A stretch of 10,015 nucleotides of DNA from Candidatus Zixiibacteriota bacterium. GTDB taxonomy: Bacteria; SM23-81. This document shows, in pieces, positions 1-6,427 of this stretch. Under the pieces are notes generated by a model that worked only from the letters and a program-made list of their open reading frames with translations, was not told the origin of the DNA and searched no databases. Every line of letters starts with the position of its first letter. Position 1 is the first letter of the stretch. A program made the position numbers and the translations under genes. The stretch is from assembly GCA_030628225.1 (NCBI GenBank), contig DAOVRJ010000076.1:1-10015 (forward strand). Direction: 5' to 3'.

Positions 1-26
1 CTTTGATGAGCTGGATGAGAAAGGCC

Positions 27-122
27 GAGATTCGAGACTCGAGATTCGAGACTCGTTAAAAGAATAAACCGATCCTGGATAAAGGCCGAGACTCGAGACT
101 CGGAAATCGTGATTCGTGATGT
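27..122. repeat. 7-nt tandem repeats (GAGATTC/GAGACTC and GTGATTC types)
   Basis: Two short arrays with a 7-nt period. At 27-54 four units alternate GAGATTC and GAGACTC. At 88-122 there are GAGACTC, GAGACTC, GGAAATC, GTGATTC and GTGATGT. Both arrays are preceded by the same 11-mer AAAGGCCGAGA (20-30 and 81-91), so the second array looks like a diverged copy of the first. I see no open frame with coding character here. The units recall the heptameric tandem repeats known from intergenic regions of some bacteria. Function is unknown. Confidence 0.75.
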
Positions 123-174
123 GTGAGGCTGGAAGCTAGAAACTGGAAAAGCAATCGTCTTGGAGCATTGTCTC

Positions 175-209
175 TATCCAGTATCCAGAATCCAGTATCC
201 AGAATCCGC
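175..209. repeat. 7-nt tandem repeat (TATCCAG/AATCCAG)
   Basis: Five consecutive 7-nt units: TATCCAG, TATCCAG, AATCCAG, TATCCAG and a degenerate AATCCGC. The unit sequence differs from the arrays just upstream, but the period is the same. Non-coding, between the upstream repeats and the 9-nt array that begins five bases later. Confidence 0.8.
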
Positions 210-213
210 CTTT

Positions 214-267
214 CTCAACTCGCCCAACTCTCTCAACTCGCTTAACTCGCTCAACTCGCTAAACTTT
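214..267. repeat. 9-nt tandem repeat (CTCAACTCG), left copy
   Basis: Six units with a 9-nt period: CTCAACTCG, CCCAACTCT, CTCAACTCG, CTTAACTCG, CTCAACTCG and a degenerate CTAAACTTT. The reverse complement (CGAGTTGAG, CGAGTTAAG) is the unit of the array at 9694-9765, so the window is bracketed by one repeat family in opposite orientations. The stretch 1-344 otherwise holds no gene, no clear promoter and no clear terminator. The next gene starts about 75 bases downstream. Confidence 0.85.
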
Positions 268-344
268 CTATTCAGGCACCATTTTTTAAACTAGTCAACT
301 CTTTTTTTTGGCATTTTCATCCTGAAGAACAGGAGAAATCAGTG

Positions 345-614
345 ATGGTCGATAAAAAGCTGGTGGAGAAACCCTGGGCCGGAGAGGAAAAACGCACCAG
401 AGGCAGAAGAAAAGAAACACGCAGAGCGGTGGACCGGATAAGAGGGCTGCACTGCTGGGAATATCACAATTGCAAGTTGAGCGACTGCATCGTCCAGAAA
501 TGTGAAGCTCAAAAATGCTGGCTGCTCTGCGAGCACGAGGAGTATAAGGGCAAAGGGAAATGCGACGGATGTAACTTTAAGCTGGCCTGGGACATTGGCA
601 TTTTCACCTCCTGA
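345..614 (+). CDS. small cysteine-rich protein with paired Cys-Trp motifs (two-CW-like)
   Basis: An 89-aa protein with a very basic, probably disordered N-terminal third (KRTRGRRKETRR region) and a compact cysteine-rich C-terminal half. Counting from the ATG at 345, cysteines lie at about 37, 43, 48, 53, 58, 62, 73 and 76. Two are followed by Trp (CWEYHNC and CWLLC), and the end has a CDGCNF motif. This spacing resembles the small 'two-CW' cysteine domain found alone or attached to signalling proteins in deltaproteobacteria and relatives. Eight cysteines suggest a metal site or disulfides, which is inference. AGGAGA at 331-336 precedes two adjacent starts, GTG 342 and ATG 345. I prefer ATG because its spacing of about 9 nt is better. 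The gene stands alone between repeats and smc. Its function is unknown and I assign no symbol. Confidence 0.72.
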   Translation: MVDKKLVEKPWAGEEKRTRGRRKETRRAVDRIRGLHCWEYHNCKLSDCIVQKCEAQKCWLLCEHEEYKGKGKCDGCNFKLAWDIGIFTS

Positions 615-894
615 GGATAATCGATCCGTCCGGAGTGCTTTTCCGGGACTATCACTCTGCACAACAACTGCGTCGCTCTCCAAGGGGCGACCAAGAACAC
701 CTTTGCCAGCTCGCCCCCGGAGATAGATAAACCTCCTTTGGAAGAGCTTGCCGTTGGGAATACATCAGGCTAACTCGATATCACATCGGGTTGGTCCCTT
801 CATATATTCCACCCCAAGGTACCTCCCCAGAGAGAACCGATCCGCTGAACATCCCGAATCCCCTGATTTCGCCGGGACAAGCTGCTGAAAAGTC
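615..894. other. non-coding spacer between the CW protein gene and smc promoter
   Basis: No open frame here has a ribosome-binding site and believable composition; the long minus-strand frames run antisense into smc and are rejected. One hairpin is visible at 672-691: GTCGCTCT pairs with GGGGCGAC (two G-T pairs) around a CCAA loop. It has no T-run after it, so I do not call it a terminator. No tRNA-like or riboswitch-like structure was recognised. Confidence 0.5.
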
Positions 895-923
895 TTGACC
901 TGGGCAGCCCAATCACATATTTT
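895..923 (+). promoter_or_regulatory. sigma70-like promoter for smc
   Basis: TTGACC at 895-900 and TATTTT at 918-923, separated by exactly 17 nt. The start of transcription would fall near 930, giving a short leader of about 33 nt before the smc ATG at 963, with GGAG at 951-954 as ribosome-binding site. Each hexamer departs slightly from consensus, so this is good but not certain. Confidence 0.6.
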
Positions 924-962
924 ACCAGCACACTTATCGTCACGATCCGCGGAGTTAGAAAT

Positions 963-3900
963 ATGTTTCTCACGCAGCTGGAAATCTTCGGCTTTAAATC
1001 TTTCCCCACAAAATTGGATTTGAAATTCGGGGGTGGCATCACCGGAATCGTCGGGCCCAACGGCTGCGGCAAAACCAACATCGTAGATGCTATCCGTTGG
1101 GTGCTGGGCGAGCAAAAACCAACCCTTTTGCGCAGCGAGCAGATGGAAGATGTCATCTTTAACGGCACCGATAAGCAGAAACCACTGGGCATGGCCGAGG
1201 TCTCTCTGACCATCGACAACACCCGGAATATTCTGCCCCAAGAATATAGCGAGGTGATGATTACTCGCCGCCTTTTCCGCTCCGGAGAAAGCGAGTATCT
1301 GCTAAATAAAACGCCCTGCCGGCGCAGGGATATCGTCGAGCTGTTCATGGACACGGGCATGGCTCCGCACGCCTACTCGATCATCGAGCTTTCCATGGTA
1401 GAGTCTATCCTCGGGGGCCACACCGAAGTTCTGAGAGCTCTCTTCGAGGAAGCCGCCGGCATCTCCAAGTACAAGGCCAAACGCCGAGAGGCCCTCAGAA
1501 AATTAGAGACGACCAGGGGAAATCTGCTTCGGGTGGGCGATATAATTGAGGAAGTGGAGAAACAGGTTCGCGGGCTGCGCCGCCAGGCGGCGAAGGCCCA
1601 GCGGCACCAGCGCTATTCCCAGGAACTCAAAGAGCATGAGATAGGCGCCGCCGGAAAGGATTACTGGCGAAGAGAAGAAGAGGGAACCCGGCTCCGTCAG
1701 ATGCTGAAAGAGGCCCAAGTTCTCACGGACCGAGTTGGGGAGCAGCTTTCCACGAAGGAAACCCAGGCGCAGAAGCTACGCCACCGGCTGGGGGAACAGG
1801 AACAGTCTCTGGCCAGGATACGCAGCCAACTGTCCGAAAGAGGCGAGCACATCCACAAGCTCGAGGAACAGATACTGGTCAGCCAGGAGCGCAAAGATGG
1901 GCTCCGTCAGCAACGGGACCGCATCCAAGCAGATGTGCAAAGGCTCAATTCCAAACGGGAGGATCTGCTTCAGCAGGGGAAAGATCGGGCCGGGGAGGCG
2001 GCCAAAGTCGCTGAACAACTGAGCAGGGCACAGGAGCTCTTCGTCCAAAAGGAGAAACGGCTGGCTGTTCTGGACGGGGATCTTTATCATAAACGGACAG
2101 CGGTGGAGCAATCTCGCCGGCGGATCTCCGACTTGCTGTTGGGGAAAAATGACCTCGGCGGAGAGCTGCAGAGATTGCGGGCTCAGTTGGAGACGAACCA
2201 ACGCCGGGAGCAGATACTTACCGAGGAGATGGCGAAAATTTCCGGCGAGACAGATCAGTTCAACCGATCTCTCAGCGAATCCGATGACAAGTTGAAAAAA
2301 GCCTGCCAGAACGTGCAAGAGCTGGAAGCCCAACTGGAAAAAGCCCAAGAAAAGCAGAAGCGGCTCCTGGCCTCTCTGCGGAAAGTTGTCGACCAGGAGC
2401 GGGATCTGGAAGGCCAGGTAAAGATCAGAAAGAACAGGCTGGAATTGCTGCAGGGCGTTTTGAAATCCTATGAGGGATATCATCAGGGGGTCAAATCGCT
2501 GCTCACGGATCTGAGCGATCTGCCGGGTGTCTGCGGAACGGTAGCCGATATATTGCAGGTCAGTCCAAAGTACGTGCCGGCCGTCGAGGCGGCCCTGGGT
2601 GAGGCATCTCAGTACATCCTGGTTGAAACAACGGATACGGCCTTAAAAGCCATGGAGCACCTACATCGCCGGAAGGCCGGCCGGGCCACCTTTCTGATCC
2701 TGGACTGGGCGCGACGGCTGAACGCGGCCTCAAAACCTCAGAAGGCTCTCAATCGGAAAGGAGCTCTGGCCTGGGCAGCGGATGTGATCACCTGCGACCA
2801 GAAGTACCGCCCGGCGGTGGATCTTCTGCTGGGAGGGGTCGTGATCGTCGATGATGTGGCCCCTCTCGCCTCTGCAGTCAACCAGAGCCTGGAGCAACAG
2901 ATCATTTGGGTTTCTCCCTCTGGCGATGTTCTGGAAACTCCGGCCCTGATCCGGGGAGGGCATCTCTTGAAAGAGACAGGGCTCCTGGACCGACGGCGCA
3001 AAACCCTTCAGGAGAAAGAAGACCTGGACTCGCTGGCCACCGCTTTACAGGAAAGGCATGCCCGGCGCCTCGCTCTGGAATCCGATGAAAAACAACATGC
3101 TGGGAAAGTCAACGAGCTTCAGCGAACTCTTCAGACGCGGAGTCTGCAGAAAACCCAGGTGGAAAAAGAGACAGAGACCCTTCGCCTTCAGTCCAAAGCC
3201 CTTTCGGACCGACGAGACGCCCTGACCCGGGAGCTGGAGGGGCTCAGGGGACAGGACCGGCCTCACAACAAGCTCATGGCCCAGTTGACGGAAAAACTCT
3301 CCCGTCTGGAAGACCAATTGGCCGGGGAACGAGAAGGGGGTCAGCTTTTAGAGGAGCAGTTCAGGGACCTGGAGTCCACATCCAGGACAACTCTAAAGGA
3401 TGTCAATGAGGACCGAGTTCAACTGGTCTCTCTCCAGGGCCGTTGCGAACAACTCCGCCTGGACACAGAACGTCTAAAACAAATCGAGCAGGAGCTGCAA
3501 TCAAACATGGAGAGCCAGCGGGCCGAAATTGAGGGGATTGAAAAAAAGAGCAAGGATCTGACAGCGCAGATAGCCGCAATGGGCCAAGAGGTGCAGGAAC
3601 GAGGGGTGCAGAAATCTGAATTTAAGGCGCGGGGGAAGCGACTTGCCGAAGATGAATCCTCAGCCCGGATGGAGCTGCAGGGGCTGGAGTCAGAGATCAA
3701 AGAGGTTCGAGAACAACGGGAGTCAGGCCAAAACCAGGTCCACGACCGGCAACTCCAGCTTACCGAGATTGAGGCCAAGCAGCAGGCCACCATGGAGAGG
3801 ATACAGCAGGAGTACCAGCTGGATCTCCGGGAGACCGAAAACTTGGAGGAAGAGGAGGAACTGAACCTCCAGGAGAGAGAGAAGCACATCCGGTTTTTGC

Positions 3901-4535
3901 GCCAGAAAATTCAGACCATGGGCCCTGTTAACCTGGCCGCCCTGGAGGAATATAAAATACAGAAGGAGCGTTACGATTTCCTCGTTGGACAAAGGGATGA
4001 CCTTCTTCGGGCAGAGCAGAACCTCAACCGGGTCATCCAGGAGATGAATAAACGCGCCCGTCGCCTGTTTGGCCGCACATTCAAGAAAGTGAACGAGGCT
4101 TTTCAGACCATTTTCAGCCAGATGTTCGATGGCGGGGAGGCAAACCTGATTCTCAACGGGAAGGAGGATCCTTTAGAGGCCAACATCGAGATCTATGCCT
4201 GTCCGGGCGGAAAAAGGCTGCGCCATATCGCTCAGCTTTCCGGAGGAGAGAAAGCCCTGACGGCCATATCCCTCCTGTTCTCTCTGTATCAGGTGAAACC
4301 CAGCCCCTTTTGTGTTCTCGACGAGGTGGATGCTCCCCTGGATGACGTGAACATCAGACGTTTCGTGGAAATACTCAGGAAACTCAGCCAGAAATCCCAG
4401 TTCATCATCATCACTCATAATAAAAACACCATGGCGGCGGCCAACGTGCTGTACGGGGTGACCATGGAGCAGTCCGGAGCATCCAGGGTGGTCTCCGTAA
4501 ACCTTCGTCAGACGGATAAGAGCGCTGCACAATGA
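963..4535 (+). CDS. smc: chromosome segregation ATPase SMC
   Basis: A 1190-aa SMC protein, within the usual bacterial length of about 1150-1200. SMC homodimers bind ScpA and ScpB and organise and segregate the chromosome by ATP-driven loop extrusion. The order is canonical: N-terminal head with Walker A GPNGCGKTN at 31-39; first coiled-coil arm about 170-515, rich in Glu, Gln, Lys and Arg; hinge about 520-666, starting near CGTVADIL and ending near the SGDVLE...RGG stretch; second coiled coil about 670-985; C-terminal head from the MGPVNLAALEEY motif (986-997). The head carries the ABC signature LSGGEK at 1092-1097 and Walker B with D-loop DEVDAPLDD at 1120-1128. All catalytic motifs look intact. 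Walker A has Cys in place of the common Ser, a tolerated variant. The start is set by GGAG at 951-954, 8 nt upstream, and by the family N-terminus (FGFKSF). ftsY follows after 10 nt, a common linkage. scpA and scpB are not in the window. Confidence 0.98.
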   Translation: MFLTQLEIFGFKSFPTKLDLKFGGGITGIVGPNGCGKTNIVDAIRWVLGEQKPTLLRSEQMEDVIFNGTDKQKPLGMAEVSLTIDNTRNILPQEYSEVMITRRLFRSGESEYLLNKTPCRRRDIVELFMDTGMAPHAYSIIELSMVESILGGHTEVLRALFEEAAGISKYKAKRREALRKLETTRGNLLRVGDIIEEVEKQVRGLRRQAAKAQRHQRYSQELKEHEIGAAGKDYWRREEEGTRLRQMLKEAQVLTDRVGEQLSTKETQAQKLRHRLGEQEQSLARIRSQLSERGEHIHKLEEQILVSQERKDGLRQQRDRIQADVQRLNSKREDLLQQGKDRAGEAAKVAEQLSRAQELFVQKEKRLAVLDGDLYHKRTAVEQSRRRISDLLLGKNDLGGELQRLRAQLETNQRREQILTEEMAKISGETDQFNRSLSESDDKLKKACQNVQELEAQLEKAQEKQKRLLASLRKVVDQERDLEGQVKIRKNRLELLQGVLKSYEGYHQGVKSLLTDLSDLPGVCGTVADILQVSPKYVPAVEAALGEASQYILVETTDTALKAMEHLHRRKAGRATFLILDWARRLNAASKPQKALNRKGALAWAADVITCDQKYRPAVDLLLGGVVIVDDVAPLASAVNQSLEQQIIWVSPSGDVLETPALIRGGHLLKETGLLDRRRKTLQEKEDLDSLATALQERHARRLALESDEKQHAGKVNELQRTLQTRSLQKTQVEKETETLRLQSKALSDRRDALTRELEGLRGQDRPHNKLMAQLTEKLSRLEDQLAGEREGGQLLEEQFRDLESTSRTTLKDVNEDRVQLVSLQGRCEQLRLDTERLKQIEQELQSNMESQRAEIEGIEKKSKDLTAQIAAMGQEVQERGVQKSEFKARGKRLAEDESSARMELQGLESEIKEVREQRESGQNQVHDRQLQLTEIEAKQQATMERIQQEYQLDLRETENLEEEEELNLQEREKHIRFLRQKIQTMGPVNLAALEEYKIQKERYDFLVGQRDDLLRAEQNLNRVIQEMNKRARRLFGRTFKKVNEAFQTIFSQMFDGGEANLILNGKEDPLEANIEIYACPGGKRLRHIAQLSGGEKALTAISLLFSLYQVKPSPFCVLDEVDAPLDDVNIRRFVEILRKLSQKSQFIIITHNKNTMAAANVLYGVTMEQSGASRVVSVNLRQTDKSAAQ

Positions 4536-4545
4536 GGGATTCCCC

Positions 4546-5469
4546 ATGGCCATCTTGAACCGCCTGAAAGAACGATTAAGCCGCACCAGAACTGAGCTCA
4601 TCGGCAGCCTGGCCCGGGTAGTGCGGGGTCATGGGTGCCTGGATGCGGAGCTGCTGGAGCAGATGGAGGAGATACTCATCCGGGGCGATGTGGGCGTGGA
4701 AACCACGGCCAAGCTCCTTGAAGGGCTCAAGGAAAAGAGCAGGGCTGCCGGGCAACTGAAACCGGGGCAGATCCTGGCCATCCTCCGGCAGCAGATCGAG
4801 GAGATCCTGGGCGATGAGCGATCAAAAGAATCATCCCTCCCTCTATCGTCCACTCCTCACGTGATCCTTGTGGCCGGGGTCAATGGTACGGGAAAGACCA
4901 CCAGCATCGCCAAGCTGGCCAAGATATACCTGGATCGGGGCAGAACGGTGCTGTTGGCCAGCTGTGATACCTTCCGGGCGGCGGCCAATGAGCAGTTAGA
5001 AATCTGGGCCCGTCGCTTGGGGGTGGGAATGGTGAAAAATCAACCCGGAGCAGATCCCGCCGCCGTGGCCTTCGATGCTTTGCGGGCAGCACAGGCACGG
5101 GGCATCGACGTTCTGATCATCGACACGGCCGGCCGCCTGCACACCAAAAGCACCCTCATGGAAGAGCTGAAGAAGATCAAGCGGGTCATCGGCAAACAGA
5201 TACAGAACGGCCCTCACGAAACTCTGCTGGTCCTGGACGCCACCGTGGGCCAGAATGCCATCTCTCAGGCCCGGCTTTTCCATGAGGCTCTCGGCCTCAG
5301 CGGCATCCTGCTGGCCAAATTGGATGGCACAGCCAAGGGGGGGATCGTCATCGCCATCAAGGACCGGCTGAACATCCCCGTTTCCTACATCGGGATCGGG
5401 GAGAATCTCGACGACCTTGAGCGATTCGACGTCGGCAAGTTCGTGGGGGCCTTGTTCTCAGACAGCTAA
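4546..5469 (+). CDS. ftsY: signal recognition particle receptor GTPase FtsY
   Basis: A 307-aa FtsY, the membrane-associated SRP receptor. It pairs with Ffh and hydrolyses GTP to deliver ribosome-nascent chain complexes to the Sec translocon. An N domain of about 95 residues is followed by the G domain: P-loop GVNGTGKT (111-118), DTFRAAA (141-147), DTAGR (193-197), DATVGQNA in the 230s, AKLDG (257-261, Ala where Thr is commoner) and GIGENLDDL (283-291). There is almost no acidic A domain before the N domain, as in the short FtsY of many non-enteric bacteria, so membrane contact probably relies on the N-terminal helix. It starts 10 nt after the smc stop, and a weak GAGGG (4534-4538) overlapping that stop is the only ribosome-binding site, so it is probably co-transcribed with smc. 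The last 4 nt overlap the end of the opposite-strand gene. Confidence 0.97.
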   Translation: MAILNRLKERLSRTRTELIGSLARVVRGHGCLDAELLEQMEEILIRGDVGVETTAKLLEGLKEKSRAAGQLKPGQILAILRQQIEEILGDERSKESSLPLSSTPHVILVAGVNGTGKTTSIAKLAKIYLDRGRTVLLASCDTFRAAANEQLEIWARRLGVGMVKNQPGADPAAVAFDALRAAQARGIDVLIIDTAGRLHTKSTLMEELKKIKRVIGKQIQNGPHETLLVLDATVGQNAISQARLFHEALGLSGILLAKLDGTAKGGIVIAIKDRLNIPVSYIGIGENLDDLERFDVGKFVGALFSDS

Positions 5470-6068
5470 AAGGCGAAATTCGCTGTGATGGCCGCGTACG
5501 TCATGCCCATGGTGGTGGAAACCTCTATATCTACCTCATCCATCTCCGCTTTGGACATCAGATAGCGGAATCCATACTCTCCGCCCAGGCTGAAGTGGTC
5601 GCTGAAGTGGTACTCGGCTCCGAAGGCCAGGTTCAGACCGAAGGGGCTGAGCAGATCATTGACAAATTCCTCGACATCCTCGACGGACTCATCATCACTA
5701 CCCAAATCCACAGACGTGAAGGCCTTGAAAAAATCCACCAGAAAATAGGGCGATGTCATCCCAGCAGTCCGCGGCTTCAAGTATAGCTTGATGCCGCCAT
5801 GGGGCATCATCATGCTGGCCCCACCTTCCAGATCGATCTCCGTGATTCCTTCAAAGTCATCTAGATCCCCCTCCACTTTCACATTAATGCGGGCATAGTC
5901 AAGACCGAACTCGATAACCAGGCTGGTGCCGGCCCCGAATCCAAAATAGCTGGACTGCACGACGGCAGAAGGCTTAACGCCGAAAAACACCTGCGCCTGG
6001 GCACTGCTGGCCAGGGTCACAAAACCCACCACCAAAATAATGACGGTAAACAACTGGGCCTTCTTCAT
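5466..6068 (-). CDS. outer-membrane beta-barrel protein (OMP_b-brl-like)
   Basis: A 200-aa secreted protein. Residues 1-25 form a typical Sec signal peptide: MKK, a hydrophobic core (LFTVIILVVGFVTLA), then SAQA with cleavage before Gln26. The mature part alternates hydrophobic and polar residues in beta-strand style (for example AFGAEYHFS and SLGGEYGFRY), is rich in Gly and aromatics, and ends in NFAF with a C-terminal Phe, the classic BAM recognition signal. The size suits a small barrel of about 8 strands, like the OmpA/OmpX-type 'porin family' proteins. A strongly acidic stretch (GSDDESVEDVEEF) probably lies in a loop. A strong Shine-Dalgarno (AGGAGGT on the minus strand, 6082-6076) sits 7 nt before the ATG. 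It is convergent with ftsY (4-nt overlap) and divergent from the plsC operon. Its specific role is unknown; it could be an adhesin-like or structural barrel. Confidence 0.85.
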   Translation of the reverse strand: MKKAQLFTVIILVVGFVTLASSAQAQVFFGVKPSAVVQSSYFGFGAGTSLVIEFGLDYARINVKVEGDLDDFEGITEIDLEGGASMMMPHGGIKLYLKPRTAGMTSPYFLVDFFKAFTSVDLGSDDESVEDVEEFVNDLLSPFGLNLAFGAEYHFSDHFSLGGEYGFRYLMSKAEMDEVDIEVSTTMGMTYAAITANFAF

Positions 6069-6073
6069 CTCCC

Positions 6074-6178
6074 CTACCTCCTTTCACTACAGATGTGACG
6101 ATGCTGGTGCGATCTCCAAAATTGACCGGCGAGTTGCCGAGCGTTCAACCACAGGTTCCTCGTGTTTATGCCGGACAT
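6074..6178 (-). CDS. possible 34-aa upstream ORF in the barrel-gene leader
   Basis: On the minus strand, an ATG at 6178-6176 opens 34 codons, ending in a TAG (6076-6074) embedded in the Shine-Dalgarno of the barrel gene. It is immediately preceded by AAGGAGGTGAT (6187-6177), a near-perfect complement of the usual 16S rRNA 3' end. However, the spacing to ATG is only about 2 nt, too close for efficient initiation. The predicted product is Arg- and His-rich with no recognised domain. It may be a translated leader, a ribosome-standby site, or chance. Confidence 0.2.
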   Translation of the reverse strand: MSGINTRNLWLNARQLAGQFWRSHQHRHICSERR

Positions 6179-6205
6179 CACCTCCTTTTCGGCTAAGTTG
6201 TATCC

Positions 6206-6234
6206 AATTTAGGCCTTTCTTTCCCCAATGTCAA
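6206..6234 (-). promoter_or_regulatory. sigma70-like promoter for the outer-membrane protein gene
   Basis: Read on the minus strand: TTGACA (6234-6229), 17-nt spacer, TAAATT (6211-6206). The -35 is perfect and the -10 keeps the key A2 and T6. Transcription should begin near 6200, giving a leader of about 130 nt before the ATG at 6068. Confidence 0.65.
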
Positions 6235-6268
6235 GCCTTTTTTCCTCTCATCCCATCCCCCCTGCACC

Positions 6269-6286
6269 AGGAACCGAACGGTTCCT
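6269..6286. promoter_or_regulatory. operator-like inverted repeat between divergent promoters
   Basis: AGGAACCGAACGGTTCCT: two perfect 8-nt arms (AGGAACCG and CGGTTCCT) around AA. It lies 34 nt upstream of the minus-strand -35 and 48 nt upstream of the plus-strand -35, a position suited to a dimeric regulator of one or both promoters. No T-run follows, so it is not a terminator. The binding protein is unknown and no regulator gene is in the window. Confidence 0.5.
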
Positions 6287-6334
6287 TATCTCCCGTTCAG
6301 CTCCCCATGCGCTCAAAAACAGTGAAGATTTGGG

Positions 6335-6363
6335 TTGACAGCGAGACCCTCATGCCGTATACT
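6335..6363 (+). promoter_or_regulatory. consensus sigma70-type promoter for the plsC operon
   Basis: TTGACA (6335-6340), 17-nt spacer, TATACT (6358-6363): perfect -35, a -10 one base from consensus, optimal spacing. Transcription should start near 6370. This rules out any translation start upstream of that point, although the acyltransferase frame is open back to a TTG at 6335, which is simply the -35 box. Confidence 0.85.
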
Positions 6364-6369
6364 GTTATA

Positions 6370-6387
6370 CTTTTGCTCGGGCAAAAG
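6370..6387 (+). promoter_or_regulatory. 5'-end stem-loop of the plsC operon transcript
   Basis: CTTTTGC-TCGG-GCAAAAG forms a perfect 7-bp stem with a 4-nt TCGG loop, beginning at the predicted transcription start. A hairpin at the very 5' end is known to shield transcripts from 5'-end-dependent decay, and that role here is inferred. AGGAG at 6412-6416 lies downstream and outside the stem, so the hairpin itself does not hide it. Confidence 0.45.
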
Positions 6388-6427
6388 GCTATCAGGTGGG
6401 GATAAATACTCAGGAGCCTGGCCTAAA

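Noticed and set aside
1-267. Left repeat field as a CRISPR array
   Set aside because: Units are only 7 or 9 nt, contiguous and without unique spacers, so this is simple tandem repetition.
672-691. Hairpin GTCGCTCT-CCAA-GGGGCGAC as a terminator for the CW protein gene
   Set aside because: The stem is plausible but includes two G-T pairs and is not followed by a T-run, so it does not meet the intrinsic terminator pattern.
765-1360. Two minus-strand frames running from the smc upstream spacer into smc
   Set aside because: They overlap the conserved SMC head-coding region, have no recognisable motif and no good ribosome-binding site, and disagree with the smc promoter placement.
963-4535. SMC as a different family member such as a defence-associated or RecN/SbcC-type ATPase
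   Set aside because: Length, hinge with conserved glycines, head motifs (FGFKSF, GPNGCGKTN, LSGGEKALTA, DEVDAPLDD) and linkage to ftsY all fit the housekeeping chromosomal SMC.
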